A stretch of 24,949 nt of DNA from Pseudonocardia autotrophica (GTDB lineage Bacteria > Actinomycetota > Actinomycetes > Mycobacteriales > Pseudonocardiaceae), in NCBI RefSeq assembly GCF_000717175.1, contig NZ_JNYD01000050.1, positions 1 to 24,949 on the forward strand, in the 5' to 3' direction. This document shows, one piece after another, positions 7,385 to 16,180 of the stretch; within the stretch, counting starts at the first letter, position 1; every line of letters starts with the position of its first letter. The notes under the pieces were generated by a model. That model had not been told where the DNA came from. It saw only the letters and a list, made by a program, of their open reading frames with translations, and made no database searches. A program made the position numbers and the translations under genes.

Positions 7385-8535
7385 TGAAGATCGCGCATGT
7401 CGAGGCACTCCCGCTCGGATCACCGCTCGACGAGCCGTTGCGCTGGGGCGCCATGGTGGTCGGCACGAAGGGCGGCATCGTCGTCCGGATCACCACCGAC
7501 GAGGGCCTGGTCGGGATCGGCGAGGCCGGGTTCTCCTCGGAGTACTTCTCGACCGTCGGGCCGATCATCAACCACCAGCTCGCTCCGATGCTCGTAGGGA
7601 AAGACCCCCGCGACATCGGCGCGATCTGGCAGCAAATGCTCGACGCCACCCACATGTGGGGCCGGCGCGGGATCGAGACCTACGCGATCAGCGGCGTCGA
7701 CATAGCGCTGTGGGACCTCATGGGCAAGATCGCCGCGCAGCCCCTCTACCGGCTGCTCGGCGCCTCCAAGCCGAAGGTACGAGCCTACTTCGCGCCCTCG
7801 CTCAAGCCGGTCGAAGCGATCGTCGAGGAGGCCACGGTTGCAGTCGGCGACGGCTTCACCGCCATGAAGCTCCGGATCGACGGGAACATCGGCGCCGCGG
7901 TGGAACTGGTCGGCTCGGTGCGCGACGCCGTCGGGCCGGCCGTCGATCTCGCCGTGGACGCGAACATGTCCTACGACCGGCGCGGGGCGCTGCACCTCGC
8001 CCGCGAGCTGGAGGGTCTCGCCGTCGCCTGGCTCGAGGAGCCGATCCGGTCCCGAAGCCTCACCCAGTACGTCGACGACCACACCTGGCTCGCCGACCGG
8101 GTCTCGATCAAGTTGTCGGGCGGGGAGTCGCTGCTCACCCGGTTCGAGTTCATCGACCTGATGACCCGGCGCACCTTCGACATCCTGCAGCCGGACGCCA
8201 CGAGCGTCGGCGGCATCTCCGAGGCGAAGCGGGTGGCCGATCTGGCCAGCACGTGGAACCTCAGCTGCGTGCCCCACATCGCATGCTCCTCGGGCACCGG
8301 GATCGCGCTCGCCGCCGGTCTGCACTTGATCCTGGCCTGTGAGAACACCCCGCTGATCGAGGTCGACGCCTACGGCGGGCCGGGCTGGGACGGGATGCTG
8401 ACCGATCCGCTCATGGTGCAGGACGGGTACCTGGCCGCATCTGACGCGCCCGGGTTGGGCGTCGTGCTCGCCCCGGACGCCGACGAACGGTTCGCCGTCG
8501 CCCCCGACGGGGCCCGGCCGTACGGCTCGCAATGA
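7384..8535 (+). CDS. Enolase-superfamily (mandelate racemase/muconate lactonizing type) sugar-acid dehydratase
   Basis: A 383-residue protein with the two-domain enolase-superfamily layout. N-terminal capping segments (LVGIGEAGFSSEY, ISGVDIALWDLMGK) precede the barrel. KLR at 162-164 occupies the KxK position, metal ligands are Asp192 (VDAN), Glu218/219 (WLEEPI) and Glu248 (GGES), and the Asp271-His298 dyad (QPDATSVGG, VPHIACSSG) is that of the mandelate racemase subgroup. Such enzymes abstract an alpha-proton and eliminate water, turning aldonates into 2-keto-3-deoxy acids. With lactonase, KDG kinase and KDPG aldolase downstream, aldonate dehydration is the best guess. Arg164 where mandelate racemase has a Lys leaves His298 as the likely main base. 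It overlaps both neighbours by 1-4 bases. Racemase or cycloisomerase activity remains possible. Confidence 0.85.
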   Translation: MKIAHVEALPLGSPLDEPLRWGAMVVGTKGGIVVRITTDEGLVGIGEAGFSSEYFSTVGPIINHQLAPMLVGKDPRDIGAIWQQMLDATHMWGRRGIETYAISGVDIALWDLMGKIAAQPLYRLLGASKPKVRAYFAPSLKPVEAIVEEATVAVGDGFTAMKLRIDGNIGAAVELVGSVRDAVGPAVDLAVDANMSYDRRGALHLARELEGLAVAWLEEPIRSRSLTQYVDDHTWLADRVSIKLSGGESLLTRFEFIDLMTRRTFDILQPDATSVGGISEAKRVADLASTWNLSCVPHIACSSGTGIALAAGLHLILACENTPLIEVDAYGGPGWDGMLTDPLMVQDGYLAASDAPGLGVVLAPDADERFAVAPDGARPYGSQ

Positions 8536-9422
8536 TCGAGGCGGTGCCCGGCATCGAGGTCCGGGACCCCCGGCTGCACGACGTGGTGGCCGACGAGCCG
8601 CTGCGACCCACGGTCACGGGGTTCCGGTTCCTCGAGGGCCCGGTGTGGCACCCGGAGGAGCGGTCGCTGGTCTTCAGTGACATCCCCGCCTCCCGAATTC
8701 TGAAGCTGTCCGCGGACGGCGCGGTGTCGATATTCCGCGATCCCAGCAATATGGCGAACGGGAACGCCTACGACCGGGAGGGCCGATTGCTCACGTGCGA
8801 GCACGCGACCAGCCAACTGGTCCGGCAGGAGGCCGACGGTTCACTGGTGACGCTGGCGGACCGCTACCGGAGCCAGGAACTGAACAGCCCAAACGACGTG
8901 GTCGTTGCCCGAGACGGGACGATCTACTTCACCGACCCCGGATATGGCCGCGGCGCCTCCTACGGCGTGCCGCGGTCGCGGGAGCTGCCGTTCTGCGGGG
9001 TCTACCGGCTCGGGGAACGCGGCCTGGAGCTGCTCACCGACGACGTCGAGGGGCCCAACGGGCTGTGCCTCTCCCTCGACGAGCGGTTCCTGTTCGTCGC
9101 CGACACAGAGCGGCTGCACATCCGCCGGTTCGAGCTCACCGAGAGCGGCGTCGCCGGCGGCGAGATCTGGGCGCGCACCACGGGCACCGGCCCCGGCGAG
9201 CCCGACGGGCTGAAGATCGACAGCGCCGGGAACCTCTTCAGCTGCGGGCCGAACGGGATCCACGTCTTCTACCCCACAGGCGCGCCGCTCGGCGTCATCG
9301 AGGTTCCGGAGGTCACCGCGAACTTCACATGGGGCGACGACGACCTGTGCACGCTCTACATCTGCGCCAGCACCACGCTCTACCGGTTCCGGACCCGGGT
9401 CCCCGGGCTCCGGGCGTTCTGA
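8532..9422 (+). CDS. SMP-30/gluconolactonase family lactonase
   Basis: A 296-residue six-bladed beta-propeller of the SMP-30/gluconolaconase/LRE family. The divalent metal ligands of this family are visible in order: Glu35 in FLEGPVW, Asn121 in NSPNDVVV, Asn176 in EGPNGLCL and Asp225 in GEPDGLKID. The family hydrolyses aldonolactones to aldonic acids, the step expected after oxidation of a sugar at C1. No signal peptide is present. ATG 8532 overlaps the dehydratase stop (ATGA), showing translational coupling, and the aldolase starts 10 bp after its stop. The substrate lactone is unknown. Confidence 0.88.
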   Translation: MIEAVPGIEVRDPRLHDVVADEPLRPTVTGFRFLEGPVWHPEERSLVFSDIPASRILKLSADGAVSIFRDPSNMANGNAYDREGRLLTCEHATSQLVRQEADGSLVTLADRYRSQELNSPNDVVVARDGTIYFTDPGYGRGASYGVPRSRELPFCGVYRLGERGLELLTDDVEGPNGLCLSLDERFLFVADTERLHIRRFELTESGVAGGEIWARTTGTGPGEPDGLKIDSAGNLFSCGPNGIHVFYPTGAPLGVIEVPEVTANFTWGDDDLCTLYICASTTLYRFRTRVPGLRAF

Positions 9423-9432
9423 GAGGAAAGAA

Positions 9433-10056
9433 ATGACCCTGTCCGCGGCCCAGGAGCGGACGGCCGAACGCATCGGCAGCGCCCGGATCGTGCCGGTCCT
9501 GCGCGCTCCCGATGCCGAGGCCGGGCACGCGATCGCGTTGCGGCTAGTCGCGGCGGGGCTCGACGTCCTCGAACTCACCGCGACCATCCCGGGGTGGCCA
9601 GAACTCGTTGCGGCGGTGAAGGCCGACGCGCCGCATGCTCTGGTCGGGCTGGGGACGGTGCGCACCGCCGCCGACGCGGAGTTGGCGCTCGCCCGCGGGG
9701 CCGATTTCCTGGTGAGCCCGCATCCGGTATCGGAGGCGCGTGGGATCACTGCCACGGCAGACGTGCTGTTCGTCGAGGGTGGGATCACCCCGGCCGAACT
9801 CAGCATGGCCGCCGATGCCGGCGTCGCCAAGTTGTTTCCCGCGCACCTGGGCGGGCCGCAGTACCTGAAGTCGGTGCTCTCGATCCTGCCCGCGGCCCGG
9901 ATCATCCCAACCGGGGGTATCGCGGTGCGTGACGTCCCGACCTGGCTCGATGGGGGCGCGTTCGCCGTGGGAGTGGGCAGCGACGTATACGCCGCGGACG
10001 ACCTCGAGGCGAAGGCGGCAGAACTGCGCGGTCTCATCGCTGCAGGGCAACTGTGA
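9433..10056 (+). CDS. eda: 2-dehydro-3-deoxy-6-phosphogluconate (KDPG) aldolase
   Basis: A 207-residue class I aldolase that cleaves KDPG (or the galactonate epimer) to pyruvate and glyceraldehyde-3-phosphate. The Schiff-base lysine is Lys133 in VAKLFPAHLGG, the general base Glu47 lies in VLELTA, and Thr75 in VGLGTV is the substrate-binding threonine; these match the spacing of the Escherichia coli enzyme (Glu45, Thr73, Lys133). GAGAGGAAAG precedes ATG 9433. GTG of the kinase gene overlaps its stop by four bases (GTGA), so aldolase and kinase are coupled. E. coli-type aldolases have LRT where this protein has LTAT after the Glu, so specificity may differ slightly. Confidence 0.92.
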   Translation: MTLSAAQERTAERIGSARIVPVLRAPDAEAGHAIALRLVAAGLDVLELTATIPGWPELVAAVKADAPHALVGLGTVRTAADAELALARGADFLVSPHPVSEARGITATADVLFVEGGITPAELSMAADAGVAKLFPAHLGGPQYLKSVLSILPAARIIPTGGIAVRDVPTWLDGGAFAVGVGSDVYAADDLEAKAAELRGLIAAGQL

Positions 10057-11159
10057 TCGCGGGACGACCTGCCCGGGTGGTCGCGATTGGGGAGTGCATG
10101 GTCGAGCTCACCCACCGGACGGACCGCACACTCGCCCTCGGTTTCGCCGGGGATACCTTCAACACCGCGGTCTACCTGGCGCGCAGCACGCTGGCGGAGG
10201 AGGCGTCCGTCGACTACGTGACCGCGGTGGGCGACGACTGGTACAGCGACGCGCTCGTGGCCGCCGTGGCCGCCGAGGGCATCGGCACCAAACTGGTGGA
10301 ACGGATTCCGGGGCACACGCCGGGGCTTTACTTGGTCCGAACGGACGGATCAGGAGAGCGCAGCTTCACCTACCACCGGTCCGACTCCCCGGCCCGGCGG
10401 CTGTTCGACGTCGAATGGCCGGAGCGGGTCGACCAGGCGATCGCGGACAGCGATCTCGTCTACTTGTCGGCGATCACGCTGCAGATTCTGTCGCCCACGG
10501 CCCGAGAGCGGCTATGGGCGACTCTAGCCGCTGCCCGCGCCCGAGGTGCGCGAGTCGCCTTCGACAGCAACTACCGCCCGACCGGCTGGCCCGATAGGGC
10601 GGCTGCGCGGGCAGCGGTTCGCCGCACTCTGAAGCTGGCCGACGTCTACCTGCCCACACTCGGCGACGAGCAGGCGCTGTTCGACGACCACGACGGCAAG
10701 GCCTGCGCGGCCCGCCTGGCCGCCATGGGGATCGCCGAGATCGTGATCAAGACCGGCCCGGACGGGTGCCTCGTCGTCACCGGTGACCAACTGTCAACCA
10801 TGCCCGCGAAACGAGACGTCGACGTCGTCGACACGACAGCCGCGGGCGATTCATTCAATGCCGGGTACCTGGCGGCGCGGCTGCAGGGCGCACCCCCGCG
10901 CGAGGCTGCCGTGGCGGGTCACACGCTCGCGGCGCTCGTGGTCGGCCGGCCCGGCGCAATCATGCCGGCCCAGGTCCTCCCCCGCCGCCCGGGTGCGGAG
11001 CCGGTCAAGCCCGCTCACAGGCGAGTTGCGGCGGGCCGGGATCTACCCGACTCTTCGATGAGAGACACTGCTCGTCAGACCACCGGACCAGAGCCGACGG
11101 CCGCTCACACGGCCCGTCGGTCGGCAAGGTCGGCGGCAGGAGAAGGAGGGGCCGTATGA
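10053..11159 (+). CDS. kdgK: 2-keto-3-deoxygluconate kinase (PfkB family) with atypical C-terminal tail
   Basis: A PfkB/ribokinase-family sugar kinase starting at GTG 10053. Signature segments: VVAIGECMVELT (9-20), FAGDTFNTAVYLAR (31-44, typical of KDG kinases), FDSNYRP (170-176) and the catalytic DTTAAGDSFNAG (260-271) with Asp266 as base. It phosphorylates 2-keto-3-deoxygluconate on O6 to feed the aldolase. Conserved similarity ends near residue 310 (GAIMPAQVLP), where bacterial KDG kinases normally stop. The frame then continues 58 residues rich in Arg, Ala and Thr without any recognisable fold, running across the candidate operator and leader of the GntR gene and ending four bases inside it (ATGAG). 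The tail is probably a read-through of regulatory DNA after loss of the original stop; it may be unstructured. Confidence 0.88.
   Translation: MIAGRPARVVAIGECMVELTHRTDRTLALGFAGDTFNTAVYLARSTLAEEASVDYVTAVGDDWYSDALVAAVAAEGIGTKLVERIPGHTPGLYLVRTDGSGERSFTYHRSDSPARRLFDVEWPERVDQAIADSDLVYLSAITLQILSPTARERLWATLAAARARGARVAFDSNYRPTGWPDRAAARAAVRRTLKLADVYLPTLGDEQALFDDHDGKACAARLAAMGIAEIVIKTGPDGCLVVTGDQLSTMPAKRDVDVVDTTAAGDSFNAGYLAARLQGAPPREAAVAGHTLAALVVGRPGAIMPAQVLPRRPGAEPVKPAHRRVAAGRDLPDSSMRDTARQTTGPEPTAAHTARRSARSAAGEGGAV
11072..11090 (+). promoter_or_regulatory. Candidate GntR/FadR-type operator, regulator copy
   Basis: TCGTCAGACCA (11072-11082) is one mismatch from palindromic TGGTCAGACCA. The block TCAGACCACCGGACCA (11075-11090) matches the operon-promoter copy at 1052-1067 in 14 of 16 positions. 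It sits 66-84 bp upstream of the GntR start, inside the kinase reading frame. I see no strong -35/-10 pair next to it. Autoregulation is inferred. Confidence 0.5.
11094..11120 (+). repeat. Inverted repeat in the GntR leader
   Basis: CCGACGGCC (11094-11102) and GGCCCGTCGG (11111-11120) pair with a single bulged C around an 8-base loop. It lies directly after the candidate operator and 35 bp before the GntR start. It may act as a transcript hairpin in the leader or end the kinase transcript; a second regulator site is the other option. Confidence 0.4.
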
Positions 11160-11896
11160 GCAGCCCGGTCCGCGGCGGGATCGAGCCGGTTCGCCGGTTG
11201 AAGGTGGCGGACTCCGTCGCTGAGCAGCTTGAGCTCATGATCACTCGAGGAGATTTCAAACCAGGCGACAAGCTGCCCCCCGAGCGTGCCCTCGCTGACC
11301 AGTTCGGCGTTGGTCGCAGCTCGATGCGCGAGGCCATCCGCGTCGTCGAGGCCAACGGCATGCTGCGCACCGACCACGGCATCGGCGTATTCGTCGTCAG
11401 CAGCTCGCGCCGCCAGCCGGATCTGTCCCAGCTCCTCGTGCTCGATGAATATACGGTTTCCGAACTCTTCGAAGTCCGGATCACCCTCGAACGGGACGCT
11501 GCTGGACTCGCCGCCCGTCGCGCCAGTCCGGAGGAAGCCGCCGAGCTCCAGGACGTCCTCACCGCAATGGCCGATCCAGGGCTGAGCGACGACGCATTCG
11601 TCGCCCTCGACGCCGACCTCCACCGGGGCATCGCGCGGCTAACGAAGAACTCGTTGTTACTGAAGCTGCACTCGACCGTCGAGCCCTTATTCCTCGCCTA
11701 CTCCCACCAGGTGATCGGGCTACCCGGTCGGCGCGAGGCTGCTAATGCCGGTCACCGCCAAATTGTCGAGGCGGTTATCGGAGGTCGAGTGCGCGACGCT
11801 CGCACAGCCGCCGTCCGGCATATCCGCGACGTCGAGCGCGACATCGTCTCCCACCTCAAGCGCACCCAGACTGAAGCCGAAGGCGTTGAGGTGTGA
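11156..11896 (+). CDS. GntR-family transcriptional regulator, FadR subfamily (FCD domain)
   Basis: A 246-residue regulator. The N-terminal winged helix (about 18-82) has the GntR pattern PGDKLPPERALADQFGVGRS followed by SMREAIRVVEANGMLRTDHG. The C-terminal all-helical FCD ligand domain (about 100-235) has metal-site residues in LDADLHRGIA, AGHRQIVEAV and RHIRDVE. Such proteins bind a small carboxylate and usually repress catabolic genes. GAGAAGGAGGGG precedes ATG 11156. It is the last gene of the operon and overlaps the kinase by four bases. Two near-palindromic sites at 1049 and 11072 are its likely targets. The inducer would fit a pathway aldonate or 2-keto-3-deoxy acid, which cannot be confirmed here. 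Confidence 0.9.
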   Translation: MSSPVRGGIEPVRRLKVADSVAEQLELMITRGDFKPGDKLPPERALADQFGVGRSSMREAIRVVEANGMLRTDHGIGVFVVSSSRRQPDLSQLLVLDEYTVSELFEVRITLERDAAGLAARRASPEEAAELQDVLTAMADPGLSDDAFVALDADLHRGIARLTKNSLLLKLHSTVEPLFLAYSHQVIGLPGRREAANAGHRQIVEAVIGGRVRDARTAAVRHIRDVERDIVSHLKRTQTEAEGVEV

Positions 11897-12092
11897 CTAG
11901 TGCGAGCGGCGCCGCGGCAGGGTGTCGAATCCGGAAGAGCCCCTCATTCGGGCCGACATCGAAAACCCCGGCGACAGCAATCGTGTGGAGCACGGTGTAG
12001 CGGCAGTCGGCTCGCTTGGTCTCCGTCGCTTCAGACATCTGCTGCAACACCGGGCAATAGCCACAGCTCTGCAAGCGTCCCACCGCGCGACA

Positions 12093-13586
12093 TCAAGAAG
12101 CCTCATCATGCAGAGAGCCGGGGCGGGTCGCGCCCGCTTCCCTGCTGGCGACCGAGATGGGAGGCCAGCGATGCGTCCAAGGTGCCGCGGCCTCTAGCTG
12201 GCCGGCTAACCCGAACAGCGTGTGCTCCTCGCCGAGTCTCGCCACAGCTTGAACCCCGACCGGCAGACCGTCGGGTGTCCAGTGCAGTGGAAGGGAGATG
12301 GCCGGCTGGCCTGTCGCGTTCTGAAGCTGCGGAAACGGCGCGAACGACCACATCCGCCGTCGGGTCTCGAAGGGGTCTGCGCCGGGCTCGATCACGAACG
12401 CCCCGATCGGGACGGGAGGCCTTCCGAGCGTCGGCGTGAGCATCACGTCGAACTCCTCGTGGAACTGAGCGACCTGCCGGCTCAATGCCTGTAGATCCTG
12501 CACCGCGGTGAGGTACTCGCCCCCGCTGATCCTCTCGCCGCGTTGGGCCATCAACCACACCAGTGGCTCGATCTCATCCTCCCGGGGCTTGCGCCCCTTG
12601 AGGCGAACGACGTCGCGAACCGTGGCCGCGACAGCCGCGGCGAGCAAGCGGGTGAAGTTGTCGAACAGGACGTCTTCATCGATGGGTGGCCGGGACTCGA
12701 CGACCTTGTGGCCGAGGGATTCGCACAGAGTCGCGGCGTGCCGCACTGCGGCTCGGCACTCTTCGTGAACTTCGTCCCCTCCATAAGTCTGTTCGGTGAA
12801 CGCGATCTTCAGCGGCCGCTCCAGGCGGCTGATCGACTCGAGGAACGTCGTCGGCGGATTCTCGAACCAGTACGGCGCGCCCACGTCAGGACCGTGCGTT
12901 GCGTCGAGGGCAGCGGCGCTGTCCCGAACGCTGCGGCTGACGACGTGTTCGGCGACTAGGCCGCCCCAGACGTGGCCGTAACGGGGTCCGAGGGGGTTGC
13001 GACCTCGGCTCGGCTTGAGGCCTACGAGCCCGCAGGACGACGCCGGGATCCGGATCGAACCCCCGCCGTCGTTCGCGTGTGCGAGCGGGACGAGGCCGGC
13101 CGCGACGGCTGCGGCGGCTCCCCCGCTCGAGCCCCCGGTCGACATGACCGCGTTCCAGGGGTTCCGGGTCGCCCCGAATAGCAATGGCTCGGTGGCAGGA
13201 CCGACGGCCATCTCGGGAAGGTTCGTCTTGCCGAGCGTGATCAGGCCGGCGGCCTTGTACCTCCTCGTCAGCTCCGCGTCCTGCGTCGACACGTTGCCCT
13301 CGAGAAACCGGCTCCCCGCCCGATAGGGCTGCCCGGCATACTCGGCCAGCAAGTCCTTCAGGAGGAACGGAACGCCGTGAAGCGGCCCGGTCGGTGTCCC
13401 CGCGGCGTCTGCCTGCCGAGCGGCTTCGAGCCCCTCGTAGAACATGCGGTGGATCACCGCGTTGATCCGCGGGTTCAGGGCCTCGATATTCTCGATCGCG
13501 GCACGGACGAGCTCCTCAGAAGTCGCCTCACCTTTACGGATGAGCTCTGCCTGACCAACGGCGTCCAACTCAACGGCTACCGACAT
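12093..13586 (-). CDS. Amidase-signature family amidase
   Basis: A 497-residue amidase-signature hydrolase that cleaves carboxamides to acid plus amine or ammonia. The Ser-cisSer-Lys triad is present: Lys77 in PFLLKDLL, cis-Ser153 in [11 protein letters not shown] and nucleophile Ser177 in [11 protein letters not shown]. Length is standard. The minus-strand start is ATG at 13586-13584, supported by GGGGAGG about 8 bases upstream; the frame stays open to 14030 but that extension has no amidase similarity and runs through the intergenic region. No signal peptide. It diverges from hyuA across 478 bp and converges on the GntR gene. Similar proteins are annotated 6-aminohexanoate-cyclic-dimer hydrolase, indoleacetamide hydrolase or Glu-tRNA amidotransferase A; lack of GatB/GatC genes argues against the last. 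Confidence 0.9.
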   Translation of the reverse strand: MSVAVELDAVGQAELIRKGEATSEELVRAAIENIEALNPRINAVIHRMFYEGLEAARQADAAGTPTGPLHGVPFLLKDLLAEYAGQPYRAGSRFLEGNVSTQDAELTRRYKAAGLITLGKTNLPEMAVGPATEPLLFGATRNPWNAVMSTGGSSGGAAAAVAAGLVPLAHANDGGGSIRIPASSCGLVGLKPSRGRNPLGPRYGHVWGGLVAEHVVSRSVRDSAAALDATHGPDVGAPYWFENPPTTFLESISRLERPLKIAFTEQTYGGDEVHEECRAAVRHAATLCESLGHKVVESRPPIDEDVLFDNFTRLLAAAVAATVRDVVRLKGRKPREDEIEPLVWLMAQRGERISGGEYLTAVQDLQALSRQVAQFHEEFDVMLTPTLGRPPVPIGAFVIEPGADPFETRRRMWSFAPFPQLQNATGQPAISLPLHWTPDGLPVGVQAVARLGEEHTLFGLAGQLEAAAPWTHRWPPISVASREAGATRPGSLHDEAS

Positions 13587-14064
13587 GCCTCGACGACCTC
13601 CCCGGTCTCGTCCTGCAGCCGGCGTCGCGGATCCGGCACCAGCGCCACACAGGACGGTAGGCGTTGGAGCGCGGAGGATCGATGGGCAGACATCAAACGA
13701 GGACGCATCCAGGCTCGACAAGTGCTCAACGCCGATCACGCGGCGGTGGAACAGCGCGAGACGCCCCTTGAGCGTGCTCCGCGCGGCGGTCACCAAATTC
13801 TCGGGGTCAAGGCCATCAAGAGGCGCACAGATGCGACGCATCCGCGATCTTGCGGGCGACCTGGCCGAGACGTTCGCCCGCCGGGTCGGACAGCAAATGC
13901 ACAGCCGACCCCGGTCAACGCTGTGAGCCTGTCGCTTGTGACCGGCCGGGCCGACCTCTGTACTGAGTTCCCGTCGGTCGGTGTGGGCCAGGTCACCGCC
14001 GCAGGCCGGCCTGACACAGCGGCCGCCCACTCACCGGCAATCGAGCAACCGAAAGGGATGCCAA
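13587..14064. promoter_or_regulatory. Divergent intergenic region between amidase and hyuA
   Basis: This 478-bp stretch separates two divergent genes and should hold both promoters. TTGTGA (13936-13941) with TGTACT (13959-13964) at 17-bp spacing is a weak candidate for hyuA. CCGACC (13951-13956) and GGTCGG (13976-13981) form a spaced inverted repeat flanking that -10, which could be a regulator site. GAAAGGG lies ahead of the hyuA start. Open frames exist on both strands but none resembles a known protein convincingly. No copy of the TCAGACCACC block was seen, which suggests control separate from the GntR operon. Confidence 0.4.
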
Positions 14065-16155
14065 ATGACGTGGCGAGTTGGTATTGACATCGGGGGGACG
14101 TTCACGGACGTCGTCGCGATCGAGGAGGAGACCGGTCGGCGCGTCTACGAGAAGGTCCCGTCGACCCCGTGGGATCCCTCGGAGAGCTTCGCGAACGGGC
14201 TCGGCGGCCTGACGGAGCACGGCGTCAGCGCGGACGACACTGCAATGGTCATGCACGGCACTACGGTGGCGACGAACGCGATCCTGGAGAGCAAGTACAG
14301 CGAGGCCGGGCTGATCGTCGCACACGGGCACCGCGAGGTGCTCGAGTGCGCTCGCCAGACCGTGCCGGGTGGCTTCGGCAACATCGCCTACTGGGAGAAG
14401 CCACCTCGTGTGGTGCCCCTCGAGCTCGTGCGTGAGGTGAAGGGCCGCATGGCTCACACCGGGGACGAGATGGTGCCGCTCGACTCCGACTCGGTCCGCG
14501 CTGTCGCCGAGGAGTTCAAGAGCATGGGTATCGAGGCCGTGGCGGTGTCGCTGCTCAACAGCTACCGGAACCCGGTCCATGAGGAAGCCGTCCGTGCGAT
14601 CTTCGCGGATGTCTATCCGGAGTGCTACCTCACGCTGTCGTCCGAGCTCAGCCGTGAGTATCGCGAGTACGAGCGCACCCTGAGCACCTGCCTCAACACT
14701 GCCCTCATGCCTGCCCTGACGCGGTACGTCAGGCAGCTGTCCGGGGCGATCGCCGATAGCGGCGGGAAGTCCGAGCTGTTCGTCATGCAGTCCAACGGCG
14801 GCCTGGTTCCGGATGCCGACATCGCCACTCAGCCGATCAAGGCTGTGCTGTCCGGCCCCGCCGCCGGTGTGCTGGCCGCATGCGCCTTCGGGCAGGTGGC
14901 CGACGAGCCGGACTTGATCACCCTCGACATGGGTGGTACCAGCACGGACATCTGTCTCATCGAGAACGGCCGCCCGCACATGCTGGCCGAGGGCAAGATC
15001 GAGCACTACAACATCAAGACGCCGATGGTCGACATCACGACGCTCGGCGCGGGCGGAGGCTCGATCGCGACGATCGTCGGCGACGAGTCCTTGCGGGTCG
15101 GCCCCCTGAGTGCCGGCGCAAGCCCGGGTCCGGCTGCCTACGGCAAGGGCGGCACGCAGGCGACGGTGACCGACGCCCACGTCGTCCTCGGCCGCATCCC
15201 TGAAGCCACACTCGGCGACGGGTCGATCACGGTCGACCGCGACGCCGCGCGCAAGGCCATCGCCGAGAACATCGCCGACAAGCTCGGCGTGACCCCGGAG
15301 GAGGCAGCACTCGGCATCCTCCGACTCGCGAGCGAGAACATGGCCCGAGGCATCAGCCTGACCAGCGTCGCCCGCGGCCGCGACCCGCGCAAGTTCACTC
15401 TCTTCCCGTTCGGAGGCGCGGGCGGCCTGCATGCCTGCAGGTGCGCCGAGATCATGCAGACCGGCAAGGTCCTGGTGCCGCTCGCCCCCGGCCTCGCCTG
15501 CGCCGAGGGCCTGCTCATGACCGACCTCCGTACCGACGCCGTCCACACCTACGTGCGTCGCGAGGACGAGATTGACTTCCCCGAGCTTCAGCAGGCGTAC
15601 CGCAAGATCGCGGAGGAGGCGCTCGCGGCCGCCCGTCGCGAAAGCGTCGACCAGCAACGGATCGGCGTGGAGACCTTCCTCGACTTCCGCTACAGCAGCC
15701 AGGCGTACGAGATCCGTGTGCAGGTCGACTCCCACTACGACGGGGACCCCAACGAGCTCTCCGAGGAGGCCTGGCAGAAGGCGATCGAGCAGTTCCACGC
15801 CGCTCACGAGCGGACCTACGGGTACTCCTACAAGGGCCAGGACCCCGTGGAGATCGTCGCGCTCGCGGCGGCCGGAATCGGGGAGCTCAGCCGGCCACCC
15901 ATCAACGAGATCGCGGCCAAGCACACCACCTGGGCCGACGCGAACCTCGGTGACACGCAGGTCTACTTCGAGTCGAAGGCCGGTCACGACGGCGGCTGGG
16001 TCTCGACGCCCGTCTACCCGCGTGACGGTCTGCCGGTCGACCTGCCGACCTCAGGACCGGCGGTCGTGGTGCAGGAGGACTCGACGTTCGTACTGGAGCC
16101 GGGCTGGTCGATGACCGTGGACAAGAACGGCCAGATCCTCGCCACCCACGACTGA
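14065..16155 (+). CDS. hyuA: Hydantoinase/oxoprolinase subunit A (HyuA-type ATPase)
   Basis: A 696-residue subunit with the actin/hexokinase-like ATPase fold of hydantoinase A/oxoprolinase proteins. Phosphate-binding motifs are VGIDIGGTFTDVVAI (5-19) and TLDMGGTSTDICLIENG starting near 286 with Asp288. HGTTVATNAILE (about 68-79), SGPAAGVLAA and PFGGAGGLHAC are further family landmarks. These enzymes couple ATP hydrolysis to opening of hydantoin, 5-oxoproline or lactam rings, or to carboxylation of ketones (acetone or acetophenone carboxylase). ATG 14065 is preferred over in-frame codons back to 13981 because GAAAGGG is 8 bases upstream and the motif starts at residue 5. It lies 25 bp before its partner hyuB. 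The exact substrate cannot be told. Confidence 0.9.
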   Translation: MTWRVGIDIGGTFTDVVAIEEETGRRVYEKVPSTPWDPSESFANGLGGLTEHGVSADDTAMVMHGTTVATNAILESKYSEAGLIVAHGHREVLECARQTVPGGFGNIAYWEKPPRVVPLELVREVKGRMAHTGDEMVPLDSDSVRAVAEEFKSMGIEAVAVSLLNSYRNPVHEEAVRAIFADVYPECYLTLSSELSREYREYERTLSTCLNTALMPALTRYVRQLSGAIADSGGKSELFVMQSNGGLVPDADIATQPIKAVLSGPAAGVLAACAFGQVADEPDLITLDMGGTSTDICLIENGRPHMLAEGKIEHYNIKTPMVDITTLGAGGGSIATIVGDESLRVGPLSAGASPGPAAYGKGGTQATVTDAHVVLGRIPEATLGDGSITVDRDAARKAIAENIADKLGVTPEEAALGILRLASENMARGISLTSVARGRDPRKFTLFPFGGAGGLHACRCAEIMQTGKVLVPLAPGLACAEGLLMTDLRTDAVHTYVRREDEIDFPELQQAYRKIAEEALAAARRESVDQQRIGVETFLDFRYSSQAYEIRVQVDSHYDGDPNELSEEAWQKAIEQFHAAHERTYGYSYKGQDPVEIVALAAAGIGELSRPPINEIAAKHTTWADANLGDTQVYFESKAGHDGGWVSTPVYPRDGLPVDLPTSGPAVVVQEDSTFVLEPGWSMTVDKNGQILATHD

Positions 16156-16180
16156 CCTGACGCCTCGAACGGAGACCGAC

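Noticed and set aside
11897..12092. Short open frames on both strands between the GntR gene and the amidase.
   Set aside because: They overlap each other, lack ribosome binding sites and show no family resemblance. The 196-bp gap lies between convergent genes and probably holds only 3' untranslated DNA.
12093..13586. Assignment of the amidase as Glu-tRNA(Gln) amidotransferase subunit A.
   Set aside because: The signature is shared by all amidase-signature enzymes, and gatB and gatC are not present; the catabolic context fits a stand-alone amidase better.
13587..14030. In-frame upstream extension of the amidase on the minus strand, including a stretch (around 13700-13850) faintly like a PucR-type C-terminal HTH (LDPENLVTAARSTLKG then LALFHRRVIGVEHLSSL).
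   Set aside because: The similarity is weak, needs gaps in the HTH itself and has no companion domain. A good ribosome binding site supports the amidase start at 13586. It could be a fossil of a regulator gene, but a profile search would be needed to claim it.
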